In this document: positions 16,761 to 25,596 of the stretch, in pieces | Numbering within the stretch: position 1 is the stretch's first letter | Layout: each line of letters begins with the position of its first letter | Assembly: GCA_002479255.1 (NCBI GenBank) | Contig: DLMJ01000008.1 | Location: 1-64,000 of the forward strand | Direction: 5' to 3' | DNA: 64,000 nucleotides | DNA from: Candidatus Binatus soli | GTDB taxonomy: Bacteria; Desulfobacterota; Binatia; Binatales; Binataceae | The notes under the pieces: model-generated | The model's database searches: none | Told to the model about the DNA's origin: nothing | The model's input: the letters and a program-made list of their open reading frames with translations, nothing else | Made by a program: the position numbers and the translations under genes

Positions 16761-17576
16761 TTAGGAGCGGCGGCGCGAGGTGCCCGGCGCGGCCTTTGCC
16801 TCATTCCATAGAGCGTCGATTTCAGACGGCGTCATCGCTTTGAGATCGAGTCCGCGCGACGCGGCGATTGCCGCGACTTCGTCGAATCGCATGACAAACT
16901 TGTCGCAGGCGGCGCGCAGCGTCTGTTCGGCGTCCATCCCGATGAAGCGGGGCGCGTTGGCGACCGCGAGCATCAGGTCGCCGATCTCCTCGGCGGCGCC
17001 GGCGGTGTCGCCGCGATCGAGCGCATGCTCTATCTCCTGGATTTCTTCGCGAGCCTTTGCCAGCACCTCACGAATATCGCCCCAATCCATGCCGGCGCTG
17101 CGCGCCTTCTCGCCGAGTTTCTCCGCGCGCATCGTTGCCGGCAGCCCGCGCCCGACGTGCGCGAGACTCTTCGCGCCGTGCGGGTGCTTGCGCTCGCGTT
17201 CCTGCTGTTTGATCTGATCCCAATTTTCAAGCACTTGCTCGATCGTATCGGCGCGTGTTTCGCCGTAAATGTGCGGATGGCGCCGAATGAGTTTTTCCGC
17301 GGCGTTTTGCAGGCCGGTGGCGATGTCCAAATGTGACTGTTCGGCAAGAATCAAGGCAGCGAACAGGCTTTGCACCGTGAGATCGCCGAGTTCCTCCGCA
17401 ACGTCGGGAAAGCTGCCGCGGGCGATCGCGTCGGCTACCTCGTACGCTTCCTCGATCAGATGGCGCGGTGTGTCGGCGAGTTTCTGTTCGCGATCCCACG
17501 GGCATCGAGCGCGCAGTTCGGTAACGACCGCGAGCAGTTTCGCAAACGCTTGCGTTGAAGTGGTGTCATCGCTCAT
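16761..17576 (-). CDS. mazG: Nucleoside triphosphate pyrophosphohydrolase MazG
   Basis: The 271-residue protein has two MazG helical domains. The first carries LRARCPWDREQ (21-31), EEAYE (42-46) and EELGD (61-65), the metal-binding set; the second has EEIQEIEHALD and EEIGDLMLAV. It hydrolyses (d)NTPs to monophosphates and pyrophosphate, including damaged nucleotides. Length matches the E. coli enzyme (263). The start lies 4 bp after the carboxylesterase stop, so the two form an operon. Confidence 0.95.
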   Translation of the reverse strand: MSDDTTSTQAFAKLLAVVTELRARCPWDREQKLADTPRHLIEEAYEVADAIARGSFPDVAEELGDLTVQSLFAALILAEQSHLDIATGLQNAAEKLIRRHPHIYGETRADTIEQVLENWDQIKQQERERKHPHGAKSLAHVGRGLPATMRAEKLGEKARSAGMDWGDIREVLAKAREEIQEIEHALDRGDTAGAAEEIGDLMLAVANAPRFIGMDAEQTLRAACDKFVMRFDEVAAIAASRGLDLKAMTPSEIDALWNEAKAAPGTSRRRS

Positions 17577-17580
17577 GGCG

Positions 17581-18243
17581 CTACGCCTGGACGATCGGTT
17601 CGAGCACCTTCGAGGTCAAAAAGCTTGACAGATCGTTCAGGCCCTCGGCCGTTATCTCGTGACCGCAATCGTACTCGCGATAAGTCAGCGGTACCTTCAG
17701 CGCGCGCAGCGATTCCAGCGACGACCTCGCGCGAGCGATCTCGATCATCTCGTCAGCGCGGCCATGCTCAACGAGCGTCGGCAGCGCTTCGAGAGCGGCG
17801 GGATCGCTGACCTCATCCTTCAAGTCGGGCGGAAAGTATGTGGAGAGCGCCACCAGCGCCGCGAACTTCGAGGGATTTCTGAGCGCGAGCCGATAGGCGA
17901 TCATGCCGCCCTGGCTGAACCCCAGCACCACCAGTTTTTTTCGATCGACCGGATACTTTTGCAGCGCGGCGTTGAGAAACCCGGTCACCATTTTGTTCGC
18001 GTCGTCGATCGCGCCGCGATCGGGTGAAGCGCCCATCCGAATCGGAAACCATGCGTAGCCGCGCGTGGGACCGATCGGCACTTCCATCGGACCCTGCGGA
18101 CAAATCACCATGAAGCGGCCGTCGGCAATATACGGCGCGAGTCCCAGGAGGTCGAGCGCGTTGGCGCCGAACCCGTGCATCGCGATTAGCGTCGGATGAG
18201 GTCCTTCACCGGCGGGCTCATAGACGGTATGGATCAGTCGCAT
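17581..18243 (-). CDS. Carboxylesterase/phospholipase-type alpha/beta hydrolase
   Basis: The 220-residue hydrolase has the oxyanion motif MHGFGAN (22-28), nucleophile elbow GFSQGG with S110, acid D164 in HGRADEMI, and H195 in DCGHEI: a complete triad. This is the acyl-protein thioesterase/YpfH class that acts on short esters. AAGGAG lies upstream of the ATG. It heads a two-gene operon with mazG. Confidence 0.88.
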   Translation of the reverse strand: MRLIHTVYEPAGEGPHPTLIAMHGFGANALDLLGLAPYIADGRFMVICPQGPMEVPIGPTRGYAWFPIRMGASPDRGAIDDANKMVTGFLNAALQKYPVDRKKLVVLGFSQGGMIAYRLALRNPSKFAALVALSTYFPPDLKDEVSDPAALEALPTLVEHGRADEMIEIARARSSLESLRALKVPLTYREYDCGHEITAEGLNDLSSFLTSKVLEPIVQA

Positions 18244-18428
18244 CGATGCGTTCTCCTTGGGGGCAGTCTCGCATCATAGACTGCGCCGCAACGGCGTCGC
18301 CAGCCAACTTGCGAGCCGCGCTGGCCGCCCGTTGCCCGGCCGGGCCTGACGCCGCGGGTGTTCATCGCAGCCCCAATAACCGCTATCTTAGCGGCGCGCG
18401 ATATGGGCAATAGCAGGAAGATCGAGCG

Positions 18429-21400
18429 TTGAAGGTCGCGGGCGACAGGCATCGGCGGTGGATTACGGGGGCGCCATTTTTGCGGTGGGGCGCTGCCGCG
18501 TTGTCGGTATTTTCGATCGCGGCCGCATCGGCTCCCCAAGCGCCCAGCGGGAAATTGCCGGGGTTCATTGCCGGCGCGATTCTGATCGCGCTGGTCGCCT
18601 ACGCGTTGATTGACTACCTCCGCCCGCTTGCCGGCGAGCGCGACTCCGGGCTTACAGGCGCGCTGCTGGTGCTCGCCGTTTTGGCCGCCGTGAAGCTCGC
18701 GGTGATGCCGTTCTTTCCCGGCTTCGGCCCCGACGTTGGCAGTTACCAGGCGTGGGCGGGCCAAATCGCGACCCTCGGTCCCGCGCATACCTATCAGGAG
18801 GGATATTTCCTCGATTATCCGCCCGGCTATCTGTACGCGCTGTGGGTCGCGGGTCTCGTCGCGCGTGCCGTGGGCGCTTCGGGAGATGTTTACCGAATCA
18901 TAATCGAGAGTCCCGCGATCGTCGCCGACTTCGCTCTCGCGCTTCTGATGTACGCGTTCGTGCGCCGTGGCAGCCGGCCCGGGATGGCCTTTGTCGCGAT
19001 GCTGATGGTCGCGCTGAATCCGTCGCTGTTGTTCGACACCGTCGTCTGGGGCCAGAGCGACTCGGTGCTGACGTTCGTCACCCTGCTCAGCATCGTGGCG
19101 ATGCTCGGTCGGAAATACGAAATCGCATGGGGACTCGCTGCGATCGCGGTACTGGTCAAGCCGCAGGGGTTGATGATGCTTCCGGTGCTCGGCGTGTGGA
19201 CGATGCTCGAGGCCGACTTCGCGACGTGGATCAGGTCGGGAGTCGCGCTGATTGCGGTCGCGATCATCGGCATCGCGCCGTTCCAAGTCGGCCATGAGTG
19301 GAACTGGATTATCAAGCTCTATACTTCCACCGCGGCGTACTACCACGAGACTTCGGTCAACGCATTCAACCTGATGGCGCTGATCGGCGGGCTTCGCCAG
19401 GCGGATTCGGCGACGCTTGCGGGAGTATCGTACTTTGCGCTCGGGATGAGCCTGCTGGTACCGCTTTACGGATTCGTGGCGTGGATCTTGTGGCGCGGCC
19501 GCACGCCCTCGCGCCTCCTGTTCGCCTCGTTCGTCGCGATTTTTGGATTCTTCATGGTTGCGCCCAGGATGCACGAGCGGTACCTTTACCCCGCGATCGT
19601 GCTTGCGGTGCCGTTGGCTCTGGAAGCGCCTGAGATGCTTGCCGTCTTCGTAGTTATCTCGATCACCGGCTTGATCAATTTGGCCTATGTCCTGCACACG
19701 CTTAACACCGTGGTGTTCCTGGACGCGCGCGATGGGATCGCGATGGCGACTTCGGCGCTCAACGTGGTCGCGCTTGGGCTGGCCGTTTACTACGGCGCAA
19801 CGCGGCTGCAGGGCGCAAGCGGTGTGACCGACGCCGTCGGTGCGTTCTTCAGGAGATTCGCCATGCCCCGGCAGGTCGAGGATTACGTTGAAGAACCGGC
19901 CGCCGCGCCCGCGTGGATCGCCACCGATACGATCATCATCTCGGCTCTGTTGATCGCCGCCGCAATCACGCGCTTCTGGCACCTTGGGCATCCCGCCGAG
20001 ATCGTTTTCGATGAGGTCCATTTCGTCGCGCAGGGACGCCATTATTTGCATGGCGAGTCCTTCCTCGATCCTCATCCGCCGCTGGCCAAGCTCGTGATCG
20101 CCGCAGGCATCCTCATTTTTGGCGATCATCCGTGGAGTTGGCGGGTCGGCAACGCCACGCTTGGGACGGCACTGGTGGGAATCACCTACCTGCTCGGGCG
20201 CCGGATGTCGGGCTCGCGGCTGGTCGGTGCGATCGCGGGCGCGATCATCCTTTGCGACGGGATGTACCTGGTCGATTCGCGCTTCGCCGTCATCGACATC
20301 GTCTATCTCACCTGCGCGGCAGTCGCGTACTTGCTCTTTTTCAAATTCGCGCAAACGCCCGATGCGGGCGCGCGCCGGCGCATCCTGCCGTGGATTGGTC
20401 TGGCGCTGGGTCTGTGCCTGGCCAGCAAATTCTACATCCCGGCGATAACCTTCTTGCTGGTGATGGGTTTCATTCTCTATGTGCTTGCGAGGGACCGTCC
20501 CAAGGCGGCGCCGGCCGCGCCGGCGGTCGTCGAGCCAAAGGCGCCAATCGACTCCAAGGCGAAGAAAATCAAAGCGCCCGCGCCGGTCCCGAACGCAATC
20601 AACCTCTTCGATCAAGCTTCGGTGCTCTCCATTGCAACGACCTGTATTGTCCTCGGATTGCTGCTTTTCCTGATCGGCGAAACATTCGCGCACATTCTGG
20701 TGACCGTTCTCGCAGTGCTGGCGATCCGCGTTGCAGAACTTTTCTGGCGCAGCCGCTCGTCATCGGCGGCGCCGCCGTGGCGGATGCCATCGCTGGCGAG
20801 CGTGCTGGAACCGATGAGCGTTGGCGCAGTCGCGCTCGTTGGATCGGTCGCCGCGATTGCCTACATCGCGGTGTTCTTTCCGCATTACTGGCTCGGCTGG
20901 TGGGGCGGAATCGCGGATCTGTTCAAGTACTACAGCGACGTCGTCGGGTACGAGAAGAGCGTCGCGTCCGCCACGCATCCGTACGCGTCGCCTTGGTGGA
21001 GCTGGCCGTTTATGCTGCGCCCGATCGCGTACTGGCAGAACTTCCCCAAGACGGGTGACGTGCAAACCGTGTGGGGCGGAGGAAATCCTCTCCTATGGTG
21101 GGGCGCGCTGACCGCGATCACGATCACCTTTATCAATGCGATCGAGCGCCCGAGCCTGACCCGCTCGTTTCTCGTCATCGGCTATATCAGCTTTCTCTTG
21201 ATCTGGGCCTGGATCGGCCGCACGCTCTTCCTCTACCACTACATGGCCTCGGTTTACTTCGGATACCTCGCGCTGGCGATTTTGCTCGCCGAATGTTTCA
21301 AGGAGCGCGCTGAGCCGTGGGAGCATTCCGCGCTGTTGCTGACGATGATGCCGGTCTTTTTTCTCGGGATGCCGGCGACATGGGGATGGATCACTTTCAT

Positions 21401-21596
21401 CGTGGTAATCGGCGCGTACGGATTTTTCCTGCTCAAGACTTCGTACGCGGGCCGATACGTTGCCGCCGTGTTCGTGCTCGCCGCGCTGGTTCTGTTCGTG
21501 TACTACTTTCCGATTTGGGTCGGCATGCCGATCAGCCGCAGCGGATATTACGCGCGGATGTGGCTGCAAGCCGCGGGACTGAGTAGTTGGATATGA
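18429..21596 (+). CDS. Double GT-C glycosyltransferase: ArnT/GT87-like module fused to PMT mannosyltransferase
   Basis: The 1055-residue polytopic membrane protein contains two GT-C units. The N-terminal unit (about 1-480) has the loop acidic motif GPDVGSYQAW (100-109), YPPGYLY (130-136), LVKPQG and PRMHERYLYP, typical of polyprenol-phosphate-sugar transferases. The C-terminal unit (about 490-1055) is a protein O-mannosyltransferase: FDEVHF (D528, E529), HPPLAK (549-554), and ATHPYASPWWSWPFMLRPIAYW split over the usual PMT C-terminal segment. A charged Lys/Pro linker lies inside the second unit. The TTG start has AGGAAG upstream. Its stop overlaps the next start (ATGA). Confidence 0.85.
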   Translation: MKVAGDRHRRWITGAPFLRWGAAALSVFSIAAASAPQAPSGKLPGFIAGAILIALVAYALIDYLRPLAGERDSGLTGALLVLAVLAAVKLAVMPFFPGFGPDVGSYQAWAGQIATLGPAHTYQEGYFLDYPPGYLYALWVAGLVARAVGASGDVYRIIIESPAIVADFALALLMYAFVRRGSRPGMAFVAMLMVALNPSLLFDTVVWGQSDSVLTFVTLLSIVAMLGRKYEIAWGLAAIAVLVKPQGLMMLPVLGVWTMLEADFATWIRSGVALIAVAIIGIAPFQVGHEWNWIIKLYTSTAAYYHETSVNAFNLMALIGGLRQADSATLAGVSYFALGMSLLVPLYGFVAWILWRGRTPSRLLFASFVAIFGFFMVAPRMHERYLYPAIVLAVPLALEAPEMLAVFVVISITGLINLAYVLHTLNTVVFLDARDGIAMATSALNVVALGLAVYYGATRLQGASGVTDAVGAFFRRFAMPRQVEDYVEEPAAAPAWIATDTIIISALLIAAAITRFWHLGHPAEIVFDEVHFVAQGRHYLHGESFLDPHPPLAKLVIAAGILIFGDHPWSWRVGNATLGTALVGITYLLGRRMSGSRLVGAIAGAIILCDGMYLVDSRFAVIDIVYLTCAAVAYLLFFKFAQTPDAGARRRILPWIGLALGLCLASKFYIPAITFLLVMGFILYVLARDRPKAAPAAPAVVEPKAPIDSKAKKIKAPAPVPNAINLFDQASVLSIATTCIVLGLLLFLIGETFAHILVTVLAVLAIRVAELFWRSRSSSAAPPWRMPSLASVLEPMSVGAVALVGSVAAIAYIAVFFPHYWLGWWGGIADLFKYYSDVVGYEKSVASATHPYASPWWSWPFMLRPIAYWQNFPKTGDVQTVWGGGNPLLWWGALTAITITFINAIERPSLTRSFLVIGYISFLLIWAWIGRTLFLYHYMASVYFGYLALAILLAECFKERAEPWEHSALLLTMMPVFFLGMPATWGWITFIVVIGAYGFFLLKTSYAGRYVAAVFVLAALVLFVYYFPIWVGMPISRSGYYARMWLQAAGLSSWI

Positions 21597-22375
21597 TCGC
21601 TTACCTGCATTCATATCGTGGCCGCCGCGCGATTTTGCTCTGCGCAGTTTTTCTGTGCGCGACGCTTGCCGCCGTATTCGCACCGCGTCGCGCCGCCGCC
21701 GCCGATCAGAAAAATCTGCTGCTCAACGGCGACTTCGCCAAAGGCTCCGAGGATCAGCCCGATTTGTGGCGTACCGAGGCCTGGATCAACAACCCCGACT
21801 CGTTCCAGGCCCATTGGCATTCCTACACCGATAAGCCCAGCGAGCTCGAGGTCGATAATCTCAAGGCCAACGACGCGCGATGGATGCAACCGCTGACCCT
21901 GGCGGCGGGATGGTATCAGCTCAGCGTCGATCTCCGCACCGAAAACGTCGGCGCCAAGGAAAGCGGCGCGACGATCTCAGTGATGGAAGACGGCATCATG
22001 TCGGCCGACATCCACGGCACCACCGACTGGCAGCGCGTGACGCTGTACCTCAAGGTGGGGGGACACGGCGCGGACATCGACGTAGCTCTGCGAATCGGCG
22101 GATTCGGCAGCCTCAACACCGGCAAGGCATTCTTCAGAAATGCGTCGCTGGTCCGGATTGACGCGCCGCCCCCCAGCGCGGCCCCCACTTACGACTTGAA
22201 TGTGATTCGGCAACAGGCGGCGCCGGCGCCGATCGGCTCGCCGATCTCGCTGGCGTTCACGTTTGTGGCGCTGGCGGCGATCGCATGGGCGGGTTGGCGC
22301 ATATTCGGCGACGACGACTTTCGCATCTTCAACACCTTTCGCGCCGCCATGTCCGGGCGCTCGAGCAAGCGATGA
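21593..22375 (+). CDS. Exported, C-terminally membrane-anchored protein with carbohydrate-binding-like domain
   Basis: From the ATG at 21593 (ATGA overlap with the mannosyltransferase stop) the 260-residue product has a signal peptide ending near RRAAAADQ. A beta-rich domain with LLLNGDFAKGSEDQPDLWRT and a WYQLSVDLRTENV strand follows, resembling CBM/jelly-roll sugar-binding domains. A C-terminal transmembrane helix (ISLAFTFVALAAIAWAGW) and a basic tail complete it. It sits between two GT-C genes and likely works with them outside the cytoplasmic membrane. Domain assignment is by pattern only. Confidence 0.6.
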   Translation: MIAYLHSYRGRRAILLCAVFLCATLAAVFAPRRAAAADQKNLLLNGDFAKGSEDQPDLWRTEAWINNPDSFQAHWHSYTDKPSELEVDNLKANDARWMQPLTLAAGWYQLSVDLRTENVGAKESGATISVMEDGIMSADIHGTTDWQRVTLYLKVGGHGADIDVALRIGGFGSLNTGKAFFRNASLVRIDAPPPSAAPTYDLNVIRQQAAPAPIGSPISLAFTFVALAAIAWAGWRIFGDDDFRIFNTFRAAMSGRSSKR

Positions 22376-24393
22376 AGTGGGCCGCCGCCAACTCTCCTCG
22401 CGCGATCGCCCCGGAGGATCGCAGCCGGCAAATCGAGACTGCGATCTTCATGATCCCGTTCATCACATACGCCTACTTTTATCAGGGCTCCGACCAGAGC
22501 ATCGCGTGCCGCTTCGACCTGCTGCGCTCGATGATCGAGAAAGGGGTGCTCTGGATCAACGACTTTTGCGGCTTCAACACCGCCGACATCGTCACCTTCC
22601 ACGGCCGCATTTATTCCGTTAAGGCGCCTGGCACGTCCTACACGGCGCTCATCCCGTGGCTGATTTTCCGAATCGGGCTGATGCCTCTGAGCGCGGCTCA
22701 CGAGCCGGCGTACTGGGCCTTTGTAACTTACCTGACCACCGTGTTCACGACCGGCTTGCTGATCTCGGCGCTGTGCGTCGTCATGTTTCGCTTTGCGCGA
22801 TTTCTCGGCGCGTCGGAGGGCCGCGCGGCCGGCGTCGCGCTGATCCTTGGCCTTGGGACGATCGCGTTTCCGTACGCGACGGAACTCACCGGCGAACCCG
22901 TCGCCGCGGTATGCGTTTTCACCGCATTCTACCTGCTGGCGACGTTCGAGACTCTTCCATCCTCCACGCGCGCGTTTGCGGCCGGGTTTCTGGCGGGATG
23001 GGCCGTGCTCAACGATTATCCGGTCTTCCTGGTTGCCGCCGCGATCGGAATCTACGCCTTGTTCAAACTGCCCCGATGGACGCAGCTGGCGGCGTTCTCC
23101 GCCGGCGCCGCGATCACTGTCGCGATCATGCTTGCCTACAACTGGGGCGCCTTCGGAAATCCGCTCTTCTTCAGTTACCAGGCGTTCAAGCTCTCGCCCG
23201 CCGAGAATCGTCAATTTCCCGAGCAAGCGGTCGGATTCGTCGGTCTGACCTATCCGAAGGCCCGAATTCTCTGGAACGTGCTGGTCGATCCGCAGCGCGG
23301 ATTGTTTTTCTGCAACCCTGTACTGTTGCTGTCGATCTTCGGCGTGGGTTATTTCGCGCGGCTGAAACGATGGCGCGCCGAATTCATCGTCACGGTTTAT
23401 TCGTTTGTCGTGCTGGTTCTGTTCAACGCCTCGTACGGCGAATCGATTGTATCGTGGGGAGGCGGCACCGCGACCGGTCCGCGGCAAATTGTCGCCTCGA
23501 TTCCATTCATGGTCCTCGCGCTCGCTTTTCTTCCCGCCGCCTGGGACTGGCTGCTGGGCGCGGTGGGCGCGCTGTCAGCCGCCATCATGCTGATGGCGAC
23601 TGCGACCAATCCGCATTTCCCCTACGAATATGACAACCCGGTGCGCGACTTCGCCCTTCAGCAATTCATGCGCGGCGACTTCGCCACCAACCGCGACGCA
23701 TTCTTCGGCGGCGGAATGGTCGTCGACGACTCGGTCGCCTTCAACCTCGGCAAACTCATCGGACTGCCCGGCCCGTTTCAGCTCTGGCCGCTCGCCGTGT
23801 GTTGGATCTTCGGCTCGTTCGATCTGTCGGAATCGCTCGGGCTATGGGGAATTGGCGCGTCGCGCCGCCTGACGCAAATCGCCGCGACGATGGGGATCGC
23901 AGCCGTGTTCCTGCTCTCGATGAATCAGCGAGTCATGCAGGGGTTCGTGGGTATCGGCGACCACGGATTGCTGGGCAGGTACTACGTGGGCGAGCAGTGC
24001 GGCAATAGCGCGCCGCATATAGTGCGAATCGATCGGCAGATCGACTTCTATGACATCGCCAGCATGGGCGCGATGCCGTTTCCGTCGTGCGACATCTGGC
24101 GCGGCAATCTGATCGCGCCAGCGACCGGCGACTACGAGTTTACGATCGACGTGGACGATTCGGGATGGGTCACGGTGGATGGCACGCAGGTGATTCACGA
24201 TCCGGGCCTGGTAAGCAAGCCTCACGACGCCGGCAGTATCTACCTCACCGAGGGGCCGCATCGGATTGAAGTGGGCGAGCGAAATATCGCCGGCGGCTCG
24301 TACCTGCACCTGTATTGGAAAATCCCCGGCACAACCGACAACCTAATCGTGCCTGCTGAAGCCCTAATCCCCGACCGCCCCGGCGCCGGATAG
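22372..24393 (+). CDS. Polytopic GT-C-like membrane protein with extracytoplasmic PA14 domain
   Basis: The ATG overlaps the previous stop (ATGA). The 673-residue product has many membrane spans (about 20-520). A C-terminal soluble domain (about 533-665) begins GLLGRYYVG and contains FTIDVDDSGWVTVDGTQVI, LTEGPHRIEV and LHLYW, the ordered core of a PA14 domain, a sugar-binding beta barrel. The membrane part resembles dolichol-phosphate-mannose-dependent transferases in layout, but catalytic motifs were not pinned down. Third gene of the glycosylation operon. Confidence 0.7.
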   Translation: MKWAAANSPRAIAPEDRSRQIETAIFMIPFITYAYFYQGSDQSIACRFDLLRSMIEKGVLWINDFCGFNTADIVTFHGRIYSVKAPGTSYTALIPWLIFRIGLMPLSAAHEPAYWAFVTYLTTVFTTGLLISALCVVMFRFARFLGASEGRAAGVALILGLGTIAFPYATELTGEPVAAVCVFTAFYLLATFETLPSSTRAFAAGFLAGWAVLNDYPVFLVAAAIGIYALFKLPRWTQLAAFSAGAAITVAIMLAYNWGAFGNPLFFSYQAFKLSPAENRQFPEQAVGFVGLTYPKARILWNVLVDPQRGLFFCNPVLLLSIFGVGYFARLKRWRAEFIVTVYSFVVLVLFNASYGESIVSWGGGTATGPRQIVASIPFMVLALAFLPAAWDWLLGAVGALSAAIMLMATATNPHFPYEYDNPVRDFALQQFMRGDFATNRDAFFGGGMVVDDSVAFNLGKLIGLPGPFQLWPLAVCWIFGSFDLSESLGLWGIGASRRLTQIAATMGIAAVFLLSMNQRVMQGFVGIGDHGLLGRYYVGEQCGNSAPHIVRIDRQIDFYDIASMGAMPFPSCDIWRGNLIAPATGDYEFTIDVDDSGWVTVDGTQVIHDPGLVSKPHDAGSIYLTEGPHRIEVGERNIAGGSYLHLYWKIPGTTDNLIVPAEALIPDRPGAG

Positions 24394-24573
24394 CGACACC
24401 GCATTTTGTGGATTTGACTCTCAAACCGCCCCCTGCCACCCATTGCGCCGTCTTCTTGGAAATTGCCATCGGATAGGTCTAGTCTCTATCAGCCTTTGAG
24501 CAGCACCTGGTTTCTGAACATTCCGGGCGCGGTCGTTCCGCAGCAGCCCGGTTTAACAGCGGAGGGGACTTAA

Positions 24574-25422
24574 ATGGACAGTCAGATCTGTGCCTTGGAC
24601 GAGCGGGTCGCGCGGCTTGAGAAAGCTAATCGGGCGATGAAGGTGATCGTTGCGGTCACGGTGCTTGCCATGGCCGCGATGACCTCGACTCCGCAGTCGC
24701 TGGCGAAGGCGGTGAAGAAGTTGGTGTCACTCGACGCCGGAACTATCACCGCACAAACTATCACCGCACAAACTATCACCGCGCAGCAGATCGACCTGGT
24801 AAACGCAGCCGGTCAGGTTGCCGCTGTGCTCGGCACCAGCAGCAACGGCGCCGGGTTGGTGTTCATCGATAAAGGCAAGTGGTTGCTCGCGCTGGGTGTC
24901 AGTCAGAATGGAGGCACGTCAAGCGCCGGGCTGGCGCTGTATGACGGCAATTCCGTCCTGCCTGGAAACGGTGTGGTCCGCGCCGCCGTCGGAATCAACA
25001 GTCAAGGCGCGGGGCTGACGGCGCTTGATGGCAACGGAAACACGGTGCTGGTAAGCGGCGTCAGCGCGGACGGCGCCAGCGCCGGCTCAGATGTTATGGA
25101 CAGCAACGGGTACTCACGTGCCGGTTTCGGAAATGCCGCCAACGGTTCGGGTTTCTTTGCCGGCGATTCGAACAACGTGACCCGCTATGTGGCTGGCGTA
25201 GCGCCTAATGGAACCGCGGCTGGGGCGGTTACCTACGACGCAACCGGCAAGCCGCAACTCGAGTTGGGCGGACTCGGCGACGGTTCCGTCAACGGGATGC
25301 TCGCGCTCGACGCAACCGGACAAGATCGCTTCGATGCGGGCTACTCGAGCACCGAGGGCGGTGGCGCGTTGGTGAAAGATTCAAGCGGAAATGTGATCTG
25401 GTTTGCGCCGCCCGCAGAGTGA
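24574..25422 (+). CDS. Anchored beta-repeat protein with N-terminal coiled coil
   Basis: A strong GGAGGGG precedes the ATG. The 282-residue product starts with a short coiled coil (CALDERVARLEKANRAMK), then one membrane span (VIVAVTVLAMAAM), then TITAQ repeated three times. About seven units of roughly 30 residues follow, with the pattern D-x-x-G-x-x-R/V...G...GxG (for example GLTALDGNGNTVLVSGVS), suggesting a beta-solenoid or similar stack outside the membrane. No family recognised. It ends before a strong convergent terminator. A possible promoter (TTGCCA at 24463, TATCAG at 24487, 18-bp spacer) is weak. Confidence 0.65.
   Translation: MDSQICALDERVARLEKANRAMKVIVAVTVLAMAAMTSTPQSLAKAVKKLVSLDAGTITAQTITAQTITAQQIDLVNAAGQVAAVLGTSSNGAGLVFIDKGKWLLALGVSQNGGTSSAGLALYDGNSVLPGNGVVRAAVGINSQGAGLTALDGNGNTVLVSGVSADGASAGSDVMDSNGYSRAGFGNAANGSGFFAGDSNNVTRYVAGVAPNGTAAGAVTYDATGKPQLELGGLGDGSVNGMLALDATGQDRFDAGYSSTEGGGALVKDSSGNVIWFAPPAE
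24742..24786 (+). repeat. 15-bp tandem repeat, three copies, in frame
   Basis: ACTATCACCGCACAA occurs twice exactly and a third time with two changes (ACTATCACCGCGCAG). Each copy encodes one TITAQ-like pentapeptide directly after the membrane span, so copy number could vary without breaking the frame. Confidence 0.9.
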
Positions 25423-25478
25423 TCCGTCTTCGGTTTCAAAATGAACTGAAGGCGAAATTTCGCCATTGGGCCCGCATC

Positions 25479-25510
25479 AGCTGCCGCCGAACGAAATCTC
25501 GGCGGCAGCT
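25479..25510. terminator. Bidirectional hairpin terminator between convergent genes
   Basis: A perfect 12-bp stem (AGCTGCCGCCGA and its complement) with an 8-nt loop lies 57 bp after the repeat-protein stop and is followed by TGTTCCT. A separate 14-bp palindrome GGCGAAATTTCGCC sits at 25451-25464. Confidence 0.65.
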
Positions 25511-25596
25511 TGTTCCTGCGCGCGTGACTTCGCGGCGTTCGCTTTTGTCCAGCGCCTCGCCGCGCGCGAGTGTCAAACCCGCGCGGACCTTGGGCA

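Noticed and set aside
18234..20693. An 819-codon open frame antisense to the GT-C fusion gene
   Set aside because: It is rich in Arg, His, Gln and Asp with no hydrophobic core or motifs; such frames arise opposite high-GC coding sequence. The plus-strand gene has clear GT-C motifs.
24742..24786. Possible CRISPR-like repeat
   Set aside because: Units of 15 bp are directly adjacent with no spacers and encode an in-frame pentapeptide.
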